64,000 bases of DNA from Pseudomonadota bacterium (lineage in GTDB: Bacteria; Pseudomonadota; Gammaproteobacteria; Burkholderiales; Rhodocyclaceae). Below are positions 9,402 to 17,583 of this stretch, in pieces; the stretch's first letter is position 1; each line of letters starts with the position of its first letter. The position numbers and the translations under genes are program-made. The notes under the pieces were generated by a model. The model made no database searches, was not told where the DNA came from, and saw only the letters and a list, made by a program, of their open reading frames with translations. The DNA is taken from positions 248,001 to 312,000 of the forward strand of contig QQUN01000005.1 of NCBI GenBank assembly GCA_008501585.1, written 5' to 3'.

Positions 9402-10274
9402 TCAGGCCGGGGCCGGACGGATACCGTGTTGCGCCAGGAATCCCAGTAGCGCCGGCGCGTGTGTCTCGATACGGTCGACCGAGTCGTGCGTGGCGCCGGG
9501 GATCTCCAGTAGTGTCAGGTGGGCGCCGTGCGCCCGGGCAATGGCATGGGCGTCGGCGACCGGGACGGTGGTGTCGGCGCTGCCATGCACCAGCAGCAAG
9601 GGGCAGTGCAGCCGGCCCGCGGTGGCCAGTGGGGCAATGGCATCGAAGCGATGGCCAATGACCCACTCGACATAGCGCAGTGCCAGCCGGACGACATGCT
9701 CGGGCAAGGGCCAGCGGCGCAGGGCGCGCGTCATCGTCCAGCGCGGATGCGCAAAGGCCGACAGGCTGATGACCGCGCTGATGTCCGAACGCCGGCTGGC
9801 CACCAGCAGGGCAGCCGCGGCGCCCACCGAGTGGCCGACGAGCACAAGCTGGCGAGCTTGCGCTGGATGGTGCGTCTTGAGCCAGCCGACGCAGGCCGAC
9901 AGATCCTCGGCAAACTTGGGCAGGGATGAATGCCCGTCTGCGTCACTGCGGCCATGGTTGCGCGCATCGGCGAGCAGGATGTGGAATCCGGCGCGGATGA
10001 AGGGCATGGCCAGCGGCAGCATCATCTCCGCATTGCCGCCCCAGCCGTGCTGGATCACGACCGTGCTCGTGGCGTGCGCCGATGGAATGAACCAGGCGTG
10101 CAGCTGCTTGCCACGCGCGGTGGTGATGCGGGTTGCTTGTGCGTGCCCGAGCCCGGGCAGCCTGCCCTCCCCTTTGACACGCGGTGCCCGAAAGCCCAGG
10201 TGCAGGCCGGCCAGCGCCAGCAGCGCGGCGGCGGTGATCACGGCGAGAAAAATCAGCAGCCCGGCCAACAACAC
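9402..10274 (-). CDS. Membrane-anchored alpha/beta hydrolase (esterase/lipase-like)
   Basis: Serine hydrolase of about 290 aa with one N-terminal hydrophobic segment (residues 2-26), so probably anchored in the inner membrane. The triad is visible: nucleophile Ser in GHSVGAAAA, Asp in HGSADTTVP and His in ATHDSVD, with an oxyanion-loop H-G-W-G-G. The substrate cannot be read from the sequence; acyl esterases and BAAT-like or dienelactone-hydrolase-like proteins share this layout. The first codon is GTG followed by TTG codons, so the start is uncertain by a few residues. It lies 122 bp upstream of tssA on the same strand but has no known T6SS role. Confidence 0.82.
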   Translation of the reverse strand: MLLAGLLIFLAVITAAALLALAGLHLGFRAPRVKGEGRLPGLGHAQATRITTARGKQLHAWFIPSAHATSTVVIQHGWGGNAEMMLPLAMPFIRAGFHILLADARNHGRSDADGHSSLPKFAEDLSACVGWLKTHHPAQARQLVLVGHSVGAAAALLVASRRSDISAVISLSAFAHPRWTMTRALRRWPLPEHVVRLALRYVEWVIGHRFDAIAPLATAGRLHCPLLLVHGSADTTVPVADAHAIARAHGAHLTLLEIPGATHDSVDRIETHAPALLGFLAQHGIRPAPA

Positions 10275-10289
10275 TAGGTTTCCCAGGGG

Positions 10290-10318
10290 TTGGGGGCGCG
10301 CACCCGGCGCACCCCCAA
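10290..10318. repeat. GC-rich hairpin related to the one at 21179
   Basis: Inverted repeat in the gap between the copper receptor and hydrolase genes: TTGGGGG (10290-10296) pairs with CCCCCAA (10312-10318), and further GC pairs close the loop. Read on the minus strand it contains GGGGGTGCGCC, also present in the hairpin at 21179-21216. It could end transcription of the receptor gene, but no T-run follows. Confidence 0.45.
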
Positions 10319-10326
10319 GGGCCTCA

Positions 10327-10411
10327 GCAGATGTGAATCCATCGGCGGTGCGTGCCGAACGCGGTGGTGCTCATTCGGCCCTGGTCGCGACGATTCCTTC
10401 ACAAGTTCTCA
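10327..10411 (-). repeat. Degenerate, shortened copy of the stop-codon-linked inverted-end repeat
   Basis: On the minus strand this begins at the TGA stop of the copper-receptor gene and continues AGAACTTGTGAA, then AATCGTCGCGACCAGGGCCG. These match the left part of the element at 37993-38139 almost base for base. The right end (GTGCGTGCCGA and the degraded terminal repeat around 10327-10337) matches that element's right end. The copy is about 85 bp, so the middle is deleted. Confidence 0.72.
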
Positions 10412-12421
10412 GTCGAGCGCCAGTCGCAGTTTCAGCCACAGCGTGCGGCCGGGTTCGTTGATGCGCTCGGTGGTGTCATAGCCGGTGATGTTCGCCCCGC
10501 TGCGCGAAATGTGTTCAGCGTAGGTTTTGTCGAACAGGTTGTCGATACCGGCGGAGATCAGCGTGCGCTTGTTCGGCGTGTAGCTGGCGTTGACCGAGAA
10601 GACGCCGAAGCCGCCGGTTTCGCCGATGTCCTGGCCGACGATGTTGCCGGTGCCGACGCTGACGCGGTCCTGTCCCGAGACGAGGCGCCACAGCGCGCCG
10701 GCCGACCAGCGCTCGGTCTTGTAGTTGAGGCCGAGGCGCCCTTCGAGCGGCGGGATCTGGCCCAGCGCGGTGTCGTCGGTGTCGTTCTCGCCATGCACCC
10801 AGGCCAGCGTGGCAGTGCCGGTCCAGTTGGCGGTAAAGGCGTAGCTCAGGTCCGCCTCGGCGCCCCAGGTGGTGGCGTCGATGTTGCGGGCGTTACTGGC
10901 CCAGGTGCTGACCGATGGCAGGGTTTCAATCAGAATGTAGTCGGTGTGCTTGGCAAAGAAGGCCGACACCGAGGCCTGCACCGGGCCGGCCTGATGCAGC
11001 GCGCCGATATCGAGCTGGGTGGTTTTTTCCGGCTTGAGATCAAAGGTGCTGGCCGTGCCGGTGTTCATCATCGACATGGCGGCGGGGTTCTTGTTGCGTT
11101 CCCAGTAGTCTGCGGCGCGTTCGCTGTGGCCGAGCCCGGCATAGAGCGTCTTGCCGCCGCCCAGCTCATGCTCGTAGCGCAGGAAGCCGGCCTTCAGCGT
11201 ATCGGTTTGCGACATGCCGGAGGTGGTCTTGCCGCTCCGCTCGTCCTCGGCGCGGCTGCGATCGAGGCGCAGGCCGCCGATCATGCGGTGGCCATCGGCG
11301 AGCATGTGCTGCAGTTCGCCGAACACGCCATAGCTGGAAAAGCGCATGTCGGCCGTCCGGTCGAGCGATTCATAGTCCGGAATGCCGGCCATGCTGCTGG
11401 CTTTGCGCAAGGTGTGCTCGTTGCGTTGCACCTCGGCGCCGATATCGAGCACGGTGGTGTCGGACAGGTTGAGCGTGGTGGCGAGGCGGCCACCCTGGGT
11501 TTCGCGGTCCGGGTTGTTGACCGACTTCATCCCGGTGTTGGTGCGTAGCGAGTAGTTGTCCATCACATGATCGACATAGTTGTAATAGACCTGCGCCTCG
11601 ACCTTGGCGACCATCGGTGAGAGCCTCGATTTCTCGAACTTGAGGCCGATGTTCTCGCGGTCGAACTTGACGCCGTCCATGCTGCGGTCGCCGTAGCGCG
11701 CCTCGCCGTCGCTCTTGGCCAGCGACAGTTCAAGCCGGGTGTCCCGGTCGGGGGTCCAGCCCAGTGCGAGGTTGGTGCTCCAGCGGGTGTAGGCGGAATG
11801 CACTTCGTTGCCGGCGCCGTCCTTGTAGTTGTTGGCATCCGAGCGGGTGGCGGCGATGTCGGCGTAGAAGTCCGGCGTGCCGGCCTGGCCGGTCAGCACC
11901 TGGTCGTTGCGGTCGGCACTCCCTGCCAGCAGGCTCATGTCGCCGCGTGCGCCGGGTGCGTCGAACGATGGCGCCTGGCGCTCGAACAGCACCACGCCAG
12001 CGCTGTTGCCGGGGCCATACCGCACACTCTGCGGGCCCTTGAGTACGGTGACCTTGTCGTAGGCTTCGGGAAAGACATAGGCCGTTGGCGGGTCCATGCG
12101 CATGCCGCAACCGCCGAGGATCATCTCGCCGTCGAGCAGGATGCCCAAACGCGATGCCGCCATGCCGCGAAACACCGGATCGCCGTCGGTGCCGCCCTTG
12201 CGGATGACCGAAAAGCCGGGGATGTTCTTGAGCAGGTCGGCGCCGTCATGGGCCGGTACGGGCTGGCGCGGTGCCTTCGGGTCGGTGCTTACCACCAGCG
12301 CTTCGGCCATGGCCGGTGCGGTCACCACCACGTGGTCCATCACCGTTTCACTGTGCTGGGCGAGTGCGCCCTGCGCCACCAGCATGCCGATCGCGGCGGG
12401 CAACAGCTTGATTCTCAACAT
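10409..12421 (-). CDS. TonB-dependent copper receptor (OprC/NosA family)
   Basis: Outer-membrane beta-barrel receptor that takes up copper using TonB energy. A signal peptide (MLRIKLLPAAIGMLVAQGALAQ) leads into a plug domain with the family block A-P-R-Q-P-V-P-A-H-D-G-A-D-L-L-K-N-I-P-G-F, then GGCGMRMDPPTAYVFPEAYD. The copper site known from Pseudomonas OprC (Cys-x3-Met plus His-x-Met) is present as C105-x3-M109 and H285-x-M287; the 180-residue distance between Cys and His equals that in OprC as I recall its numbering. The start at 12421 gives 670 aa and a clean signal peptide; an upstream in-frame extension to 12643 does not. The protein ends in a hydrophobic residue pattern (LWLKLRLALD), less canonical than a terminal Phe. 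Confidence 0.93.
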   Translation of the reverse strand: MLRIKLLPAAIGMLVAQGALAQHSETVMDHVVVTAPAMAEALVVSTDPKAPRQPVPAHDGADLLKNIPGFSVIRKGGTDGDPVFRGMAASRLGILLDGEMILGGCGMRMDPPTAYVFPEAYDKVTVLKGPQSVRYGPGNSAGVVLFERQAPSFDAPGARGDMSLLAGSADRNDQVLTGQAGTPDFYADIAATRSDANNYKDGAGNEVHSAYTRWSTNLALGWTPDRDTRLELSLAKSDGEARYGDRSMDGVKFDRENIGLKFEKSRLSPMVAKVEAQVYYNYVDHVMDNYSLRTNTGMKSVNNPDRETQGGRLATTLNLSDTTVLDIGAEVQRNEHTLRKASSMAGIPDYESLDRTADMRFSSYGVFGELQHMLADGHRMIGGLRLDRSRAEDERSGKTTSGMSQTDTLKAGFLRYEHELGGGKTLYAGLGHSERAADYWERNKNPAAMSMMNTGTASTFDLKPEKTTQLDIGALHQAGPVQASVSAFFAKHTDYILIETLPSVSTWASNARNIDATTWGAEADLSYAFTANWTGTATLAWVHGENDTDDTALGQIPPLEGRLGLNYKTERWSAGALWRLVSGQDRVSVGTGNIVGQDIGETGGFGVFSVNASYTPNKRTLISAGIDNLFDKTYAEHISRSGANITGYDTTERINEPGRTLWLKLRLALD

Positions 12422-12573
12422 CGTCAACTCCCGGGCTTGTCTGTGAACTTGAACCGGGTCGAAGCATAAGAATGTGATGATATTTGGCGCTTGACCTGAC
12501 GCAAAAAACGCCGGCCAAACGCTGCGACAGATCGTCGCAAGCGCGCAACCATGCGGGTTTGCGGGGTGCGCAA

Positions 12574-12606
12574 CGAAAAATGGCACGCCGCTGACGGCGT
12601 GCCATT
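12574..12606 (-). terminator. Rho-independent terminator of the BON-protein gene
   Basis: Perfect 12-bp stem AATGGCACGCCG (12579-12590) with CGGCGTGCCATT (12595-12606) and a 4-base loop. Read on the minus strand the stem is followed by a run of T (the A-run at 12576-12580). It lies about 40 bp after the stop of the BON gene. Confidence 0.9.
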
Positions 12607-12646
12607 CTGGCGCTCGGCCCGTGCGTGGCGGGCCGCTGTTCAATGC

Positions 12647-12985
12647 TCAGCTCTTGGGTGCCGCCAGCTCGTTGATGACACGCTTGACCCCCTCCACGCC
12701 GGCGGCACGCTGGGCTGCGGCGTCGCGCTGGGCGGCCGAGCTGACCTGCCCGCTGAGCAGGATCACGCCGTCGCTGACCTCGACACGGATATTGGCGTCC
12801 TGCAGGCTGGTGGTTTCGGCCAGCGTGGCTTCGACCTTGCCCTTGATGGCGGCGTCGGCCGCCGAGGTGCTGATCGCCGGCGCTGCCGTGCGGGCGGCTG
12901 CGTCACCGGCCGCGGCCGGCTGCACGAGGCCGAAAGAGAAGGCGGAGATGGCGATCAGGCTGGCTGCAGTGAATCCTTTTTTCAT
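12647..12985 (-). CDS. BON-domain periplasmic protein
   Basis: Small (112 aa) exported protein with a signal peptide ending near AAAGDAA and one BON domain (about residues 40-110: IKGKVEATLAETTSLQDANI, VEVSDGVILLSGQVSS, GVKRVINEL). BON proteins such as OsmY bind lipid surfaces and protect the envelope under osmotic stress. I chose the Met at 12985 because AGGAG lies 7 bases upstream and the signal peptide begins there; the frame runs to 13054 without support. It has its own terminator, so it is a monocistronic unit. Confidence 0.87.
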   Translation of the reverse strand: MKKGFTAASLIAISAFSFGLVQPAAAGDAAARTAAPAISTSAADAAIKGKVEATLAETTSLQDANIRVEVSDGVILLSGQVSSAAQRDAAAQRAAGVEGVKRVINELAAPKS

Positions 12986-13193
12986 GATGAGGCTCCTGTG
13001 TAGAACGATTGATGACGCCGAATGGGTCGTCATCGGCACTACAGCAGCGATCATGCCAATTCACTATTTTCTTGCGATATCAGGCACTTGGTGGAAGGGG
13101 GGCGGGCCATTGCGGCACCCGCGCCCGATTGACCCGGAAATCTGTCGTGCAATCGCAACAGGCAAACCGGGCCATGGCCGCATTGCCCAGCGT
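12986..13193. other. Gap upstream of the BON gene
   Basis: 208 bp between the BON-protein start and the glrR stop, both on the minus strand. It should hold the BON promoter. An A/T-rich block (TTCACTATTTTCTTGCGATA, 13061-13080) is the best candidate core, but I cannot assign hexamers with confidence. Confidence 0.3.
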
Positions 13194-14630
13194 TCATGCG
13201 CTTTTTGGCTGTCCCTCGGTAGCGACATCGGCAGGCGCGTCGGCGAGCCGGAACATGGCCGGTGTCAGCGCGTGGCGTTGCAGCAAGCGGTAGAACTCGG
13301 TGCGGTTGCGGTCGGCCAGGCGCGCTGCGTCGGTGACGTTGCCGCCCGTCAGTTTCAATACCTGGGTCAGGTAGTCGCGCTCGAAGCGCAGGCGGGCTTC
13401 GGCATAGGTGAGCACCTCGACCGACGGCGTGCGCAAGGCGCGCTGGACCAGCGTGGCAGCGATCAAGGGGGTGGTGGTCAGCGCACAGACTTGCTCGACC
13501 ACGTTGTAGAGCTGCCGCACGTTGCCCGGCCAGGCGGCCGACACCAGCATCTCCAGGGCTTCCGGGGCGAAGCCGTGAATCGTCTTGCCGTATTTTTCGG
13601 ACAAGCCCTGGATGAAATGGCCGGCGAGCAAGGGGATGTCTTCGCGCCGGGCGTCGAGCGAGGGCAGCGACAGGCGGACGACATTGAGCCGGTAGTAGAG
13701 ATCTTCGCGGAAACTGCCTTCGTGCATGGCGGCATCGAGGTCGCGGTGCGTGGCAGAGATGATGCGGACATTGACCGGCCGCGCCCGGGTCGCCCCGACA
13801 GGCCGTACCGCGCGCTCCTGCAGCACCCGCAAAAGTTTGACCTGCAGCGGCAAGGGCATGTCGCCGATTTCGTCAAGAAACAAGGTGCCGCCGTCGGCGC
13901 TGAGGAAGAGCCCGTCATGGGCGGTGGCGGCGCCGGTGAAGGCGCCCTTCACATGGCCGAAGAGTTCGGACTCCAGCAGGGCTTCGGGAATGGCGCCGCA
14001 GTTGATGGCAACGAAGGGCTGCTGGGCACGCGGGCTGGCGCGGTGGATGGCGCGGGCGAGCAATTCCTTGCCGCTGCCGCTGGCGCCACGGATGAGCACC
14101 GATGCATCGCCCGCGGCGACCATGCGCGCCTCTTCGAGCACCTCGTTCATGCAGGCGCTGCGGCTGACGATTTCGTCGCGCCAGGCCTGGCTGGCTTCGC
14201 CGAGCTTGAGTGTTCGCGGTGCGGAGACATCGAGTGCCCGCTTGACCTTGTCGAGCAGCACCCGGCTGTCGAAGGGCTTGGTGAGGTAGCCGAATACGCC
14301 GCGGGCGGTAGCGTCGACCGCGTCCGGAATGCTGCCGTGGGCGGTCAGCAGGATGACCGGCAGGCCGGGATGCGAGCGGCGGATTTCGTCGAACAGGGCC
14401 AGCCCGTCACGTCCGGGCAGGCGGACATCGCTGATCACCAGGTCGGGGGGGCGCACGGCAAGGTGTGCCAGCGCCGCTTCGGCCGAGTCGACCGCCTCGA
14501 CCCGGTAGCTGCTGGCCCGCAGGCGCATCGAGAGCAGGCGGAGCAGGTCCGGGTCGTCGTCGACCAGCAGCAGGCGCGGGCTGTCGGGGGCGGTGGTGTC
14601 GGCCGGGTCGGCACGCACGGCGAGGTTCAT
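13194..14630 (-). CDS. glrR: Sigma-54-dependent response regulator, GlrR (QseF)-like
   Basis: Activator of sigma-54 promoters, phosphorylated by the adjacent kinase. Residues about 18-130 are a receiver (VDDDPD acidic pair, phospho-Asp in DLVISDVRLPGRD, Lys in LTKPFD). A AAA+ domain follows with Walker A GASGSGKE, the sigma-54 contact loop GAFTGA and Walker B LFLDEIGDMP. The C-terminal Fis-type helix-turn-helix ends in T-G-G-N-V-T-D-A-A-R-L-A-D-R-N-R-T-E-F-Y-R-L-L-Q-R-H, very close to enteric GlrR. The gene overlaps the qseG-like gene by 4 bp. Enteric GlrR binds TGTC-N10-GACA; three such boxes lie upstream of glrK. Its likely job is envelope-stress control. Confidence 0.9.
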   Translation of the reverse strand: MNLAVRADPADTTAPDSPRLLLVDDDPDLLRLLSMRLRASSYRVEAVDSAEAALAHLAVRPPDLVISDVRLPGRDGLALFDEIRRSHPGLPVILLTAHGSIPDAVDATARGVFGYLTKPFDSRVLLDKVKRALDVSAPRTLKLGEASQAWRDEIVSRSACMNEVLEEARMVAAGDASVLIRGASGSGKELLARAIHRASPRAQQPFVAINCGAIPEALLESELFGHVKGAFTGAATAHDGLFLSADGGTLFLDEIGDMPLPLQVKLLRVLQERAVRPVGATRARPVNVRIISATHRDLDAAMHEGSFREDLYYRLNVVRLSLPSLDARREDIPLLAGHFIQGLSEKYGKTIHGFAPEALEMLVSAAWPGNVRQLYNVVEQVCALTTTPLIAATLVQRALRTPSVEVLTYAEARLRFERDYLTQVLKLTGGNVTDAARLADRNRTEFYRLLQRHALTPAMFRLADAPADVATEGQPKSA

Positions 14631-15190
14631 TGTGTGGTCTCCGTTGGACGCCGAGCCGGGGCTGGCGCGGGCAAGCTGCGCTCGATGGCGGTCAGCGCGT
14701 CCAGTTTTTGTTGCAGGGCGGCCACCGCCTCGCGGCCGGCCTGCTGTTCGGCGAGCAGGGCTTCGTTCTGGGCCAGCAGGCGGGCCCGCGTGGAGAGTTG
14801 AACATGCAGGATCCGCGCCAGCGGGTGGAGGCTGGCCGCATCCGGGCTGCGATTGGCGAGCAGTTTGTCGAGCAGGGCCGTGGCCTTGGCCAGGTCGGCC
14901 TCGGCACGGGGTTGTGCGTGCAGCAGCGCCAACCGCATCTGGCTCATCGGGTCGGCGCCCTGCCCTTCGAGCGCCTTGAGCTCTCTGGCGAACCCGGCCG
15001 GGTCGAGCTCGGCCACATGCCGGCCGTAGGCCAGCAGCGCGCGCGGGGTGACATCGTCGTGGCGAACCGCCGTCTTGATCGGTTCATCGGCCGGCAGCGG
15101 GTTGGCGACCGGAAACTGTGCGCAGCCGGCCAGCAGGCCGAAGACGAATGCGGATGCCGAGTGACGGCAGAGTCGTAGGAAGGTATGCAT
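14627..15190 (-). CDS. QseG-like outer-membrane lipoprotein
   Basis: Third component of the envelope-sensing system, between kinase and regulator as in the enteric glrK-qseG-glrR operon. The 187 aa product has a signal peptide with a lipobox LLAGC near residue 23, then a mostly helical region with a predicted coiled coil at about residues 130-165 (heptads of Leu/Ala in LSTRARLLAQNEALLAEQQ). In enterics QseG is an outer-membrane lipoprotein that activates the kinase. Sequence similarity outside the lipobox and helices is low, so the name rests largely on position and layout. It overlaps glrR by 4 bp and starts 6 bp after glrK. Confidence 0.72.
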   Translation of the reverse strand: MHTFLRLCRHSASAFVFGLLAGCAQFPVANPLPADEPIKTAVRHDDVTPRALLAYGRHVAELDPAGFARELKALEGQGADPMSQMRLALLHAQPRAEADLAKATALLDKLLANRSPDAASLHPLARILHVQLSTRARLLAQNEALLAEQQAGREAVAALQQKLDALTAIERSLPAPAPARRPTETTQ

Positions 15191-15196
15191 GCCTGC

Positions 15197-16603
15197 TCAA
15201 GTGCTTACGGGGAGTTCGATTCGAAAATGTGCGCCGCCTTCTCCGGACAGCAGCAAGACGCGGCCGCCGTGGGCCTGCACGTACTCGCGGACGATGGACA
15301 GCCCGATGCCGCTGCCTTGCCGCGGTGTCGCACCCTGGCGACGCCCCTGGAAGAACGGGTCGAAGATGCGCGGGATATCGTCTTCGGCAATACCCGGCCC
15401 GGTGTCGATGCAGTCGATATGGACATGCTGGGCTGCCCGGGTGGCCTTCAGCGTCACCACGCCGCCCGATGCGCTGAAGGAAATCGCGTTGGCCAGCAGG
15501 TTGCCGATGGCCACGCTCAGCTTGGCGGCATCGCCATCGATGGTGGCCGGCTCGCTTGCCAGCGCGATGTCGACATCGCGAGACTTGGCTTGCAGGCGCT
15601 GGCCGTCGGCCACCTGCGCCAGCAGGCTCTGCAAGGCGATCGTGCTGCGCTGGAGGCGCCGCGCGTCGAACACCGCGGCGTTGAAGTCGAGCAGATCCTC
15701 GATGCGTCCCTGCAGCAGGTGGGCGTTGTCACGGAGGATATTGACGACTTCGCGCTGACCGTCGGCCAGCGGTTCGGTGACCTCGTCATCGAGCAGCGCA
15801 ATGCCCTCGCGCAGCGCCGCCAGGGGGGTCTTCAGCTCATGCGAGACGTGGCGCAGCATGCGTGCGCGGTCGGCTTCGAGTTCGCCGAGGCGCTGGCGAA
15901 GCCAGTCAAGCCGTTGCCCCACCTGGCGCAGGTCGGCCGGACCTTCGATGTCGACGGGTGACTCGAGCAGGTTGTCGCCCAGCCGGGCAATGCCCTCCTC
16001 GATCTGCTTCACCGGCCGCGCCAGTTGCCAGCCAAAGAACGCGGCCAGGGCGACGGCTACGAGCAGCGCCAGCAGCACCTGCCAGGCCAGCCGCAGCCGG
16101 TTCGCTTCAAGCGTGTCGAGCAGGCGCGCATTTTGCATGGCGATCCACTGACGGGCTTCGACGCTCAGTCGCTCGTTGATGCGGTGCAACCGGTCGAGCG
16201 CTTCGCGCAAGGCGGCATCATCGGCCGTGCCGACAATGGCAGATTCAGCCTGGTCGGCCGCGGCCCGCCAGGTGTCGGCCATGCCGCCGAGCGTCGCCGG
16301 TTCGGCACGAAAGAAGATGTTGAGTGCCGATTCGGCGTCGGTGCGCGCTTCACGATACCGCGCGCGCAGGGCCGGATCGCCCAGTACCACGAACTGTCGG
16401 GCGCTGCGTTCCATATCGACCGTACGCTGGGCCAGCAGTTGGGCAGCCGAGGTCAGCCCGAGTGCCGTATCGGCGCCAGCGCGGCTTTGCTGAGCGAAGG
16501 ACTCGAGCACACGCAGACCCTGCAACGCGGCAGCACTCAGCACCAGCGCGATGAGTACGAAGCCGGCGAGCAGCATCTGCCGGAATGACATTCGGGAAAA
16601 CAT
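15197..16603 (-). CDS. glrK: Sensor histidine kinase, GlrK (QseE)-like
   Basis: Inner-membrane kinase with transmembrane segments at about residues 10-28 and 172-192, a periplasmic helical sensor between them (DMERSARQFVVLGDPALRARY), a HAMP segment, a dimerisation helix with the phospho-His in HVSHELKTPLAALREG, and an ATPase domain with N-box LLANAISFS, G1 box DTGPGIAED and G2 box GSGIGLSIV. I start it at 16603, giving 468 aa; the frame continues to 16747 but through the regulatory region. It is first in a three-gene operon with the QseG-like gene and glrR. Confidence 0.9.
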   Translation of the reverse strand: MFSRMSFRQMLLAGFVLIALVLSAAALQGLRVLESFAQQSRAGADTALGLTSAAQLLAQRTVDMERSARQFVVLGDPALRARYREARTDAESALNIFFRAEPATLGGMADTWRAAADQAESAIVGTADDAALREALDRLHRINERLSVEARQWIAMQNARLLDTLEANRLRLAWQVLLALLVAVALAAFFGWQLARPVKQIEEGIARLGDNLLESPVDIEGPADLRQVGQRLDWLRQRLGELEADRARMLRHVSHELKTPLAALREGIALLDDEVTEPLADGQREVVNILRDNAHLLQGRIEDLLDFNAAVFDARRLQRSTIALQSLLAQVADGQRLQAKSRDVDIALASEPATIDGDAAKLSVAIGNLLANAISFSASGGVVTLKATRAAQHVHIDCIDTGPGIAEDDIPRIFDPFFQGRRQGATPRQGSGIGLSIVREYVQAHGGRVLLLSGEGGAHFRIELPVST

Positions 16604-16629
16604 GAAACCGCCCAAGGCATGGGTGACAG

Positions 16630-16647
16630 TGTCGACTGTAGGCGACA
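16630..16647. promoter_or_regulatory. GlrR-type operator 1 (TGTC-N10-GACA)
   Basis: TGTCGACTGTAGGCGACA, with a perfect outer TGTC/GACA dyad and exact N10 spacing. It is closest to the glrK start (27 bp), so it may act in autoregulation as well as on the bactofilin promoter. Confidence 0.7.
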
Positions 16648-16723
16648 CGCCGCTGCGAAGCGGTAAGCAAATGCAAACGCCGGTGTATGCCGACGTTCTG
16701 CGCTCGCGCGGCTGTCGATGAGG

Positions 16724-16741
16724 TGTCGCCGATTGGCGACA
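16724..16741. promoter_or_regulatory. GlrR-type operator 2 (perfect palindrome)
   Basis: TGTCGCCGATTGGCGACA: a perfect 7-bp inverted repeat TGTCGCC/GGCGACA around GATT, which also fits TGTC-N10-GACA. It ends 143 bp upstream of the -24 GG of the sigma-54 promoter. Confidence 0.78.
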
Positions 16742-16790
16742 TGGCAAACGCGTTGGTTAACAATGGGTTGGCTTCGTTTGACGTTAAGCG

Positions 16791-16808
16791 TGTCGGCATT
16801 TGGCGACA
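16791..16808. promoter_or_regulatory. GlrR-type operator 3 (TGTC-N10-GACA)
   Basis: TGTCGGCATTTGGCGACA, sharing TTGGCGACA with operator 2. Its end is 76 bp upstream of the -24 GG, a normal distance for a sigma-54 enhancer site. Confidence 0.74.
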
Positions 16809-16883
16809 CGCGTTCGCGGCGTCACGGTGCCGGCCGCACTTGCGCGTGGGCGAAGCGTTGGCGATTCAAGCACTTCCTGCACA

Positions 16884-16899
16884 TGGCATGCCGTTTGCT
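16884..16899 (+). promoter_or_regulatory. Sigma-54 promoter of the bactofilin gene
   Basis: TGGCATGCCGTTTGCT has the invariant GG (-24) and GC (-12) with 10 bases between and matches TGGCAC-N5-TTGCW at all but one position. Transcription should start about 16911, giving a 43-base leader with AAGGAG before the ATG. Confidence 0.78.
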
Positions 16900-16953
16900 C
16901 GAACCGTGCCAAGCGGGTGCTCGCCCGCAGCAGCGATCGTTCAAGGAGATGAG

Positions 16954-17583
16954 ATGTTCAACAAACCCGGCCTGTTCCCCAAACGTGAAGCCCCCGAGCC
17001 CACGCCCGCCCCCTTTAGCTCATCGACCCAAAACAGCGCGACAGCGACGACGCCTCGCCCCACCCCCCGTCCCGGAACCTTTGGAGCCCACATGCGCAGC
17101 CAGACCGATACGCCCGCCGTACCCGCCACCCCCGACACATCCGCCACGGCGGAGGCACCGCGCAACGACACGACCGAAGACAGCGGCAGCCGGCTGATCG
17201 TTGGCCCGGACGTCAAGCTCAAGGGGGCGGAGATTCTCGATTGCGACACCCTGGTGGTGGAAGGTCGTGTCGAGGCGACCATGGACAGTCGTGTGATCCG
17301 CATCGCCGAGCAAGGCGCGTTCTCCGGCAAGGTCGGCATCGACGTGGCCGAGATCCACGGCAACTTCGATGGCGAGCTGACCGCGCGCAAGCAGCTGATC
17401 ATCCACGCCACCGGCCGGGTCAGCGGCAAGATCCGTTACGGCAAGATCCTGATCGAGGAAGGCGGCGAGGTGTCCGGCGATGTCCAGTCGCTCAGTTCGG
17501 TGCAATCCGGCCGCAACGAGTACGACAGCAACAAGTCGGGCAAGGACGACAAGGTCAAGTCGCTGGTGGCGTCTGCCAACTGA
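16954..17583 (+). CDS. Bactofilin (polymer-forming cytoskeletal protein)
   Basis: Bactofilins polymerise without nucleotide into membrane-associated filaments that organise cell-wall synthesis, stalks or polarity factors. This 209 aa protein has a short N-terminal membrane-targeting-like peptide (MFNKPGLFP), a Pro/Thr/Ala-rich disordered stretch to about residue 78, then the right-handed beta-helix core at about 80-180 (LIVGPDVKLKGAEI, LVVEGRVEAT, GKVGIDVAEIHGNFDGELTA, GRVSGKIRYG), then a charged tail. The Met at 16954 is preceded by AAGGAG. The promoter is of the sigma-54 type with upstream GlrR boxes, an unusual arrangement for a bactofilin. Confidence 0.9.
   Translation: MFNKPGLFPKREAPEPTPAPFSSSTQNSATATTPRPTPRPGTFGAHMRSQTDTPAVPATPDTSATAEAPRNDTTEDSGSRLIVGPDVKLKGAEILDCDTLVVEGRVEATMDSRVIRIAEQGAFSGKVGIDVAEIHGNFDGELTARKQLIIHATGRVSGKIRYGKILIEEGGEVSGDVQSLSSVQSGRNEYDSNKSGKDDKVKSLVASAN

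Larger units (their letters stand above)
16604..16953. promoter_or_regulatory. Divergent regulatory region between glrK and the bactofilin gene
   Basis: A 350-bp space, one of only two over 300 bp in the window. It holds three copies of TGTC-N10-GACA (16630, 16724, 16791), a sigma-54 promoter facing right (16884-16899) and a strong ribosome site AAGGAG (16943-16948) before the bactofilin start. Nothing in it looks coding. The glrK promoter facing left must also lie here, but I cannot pinpoint it. Confidence 0.82.
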
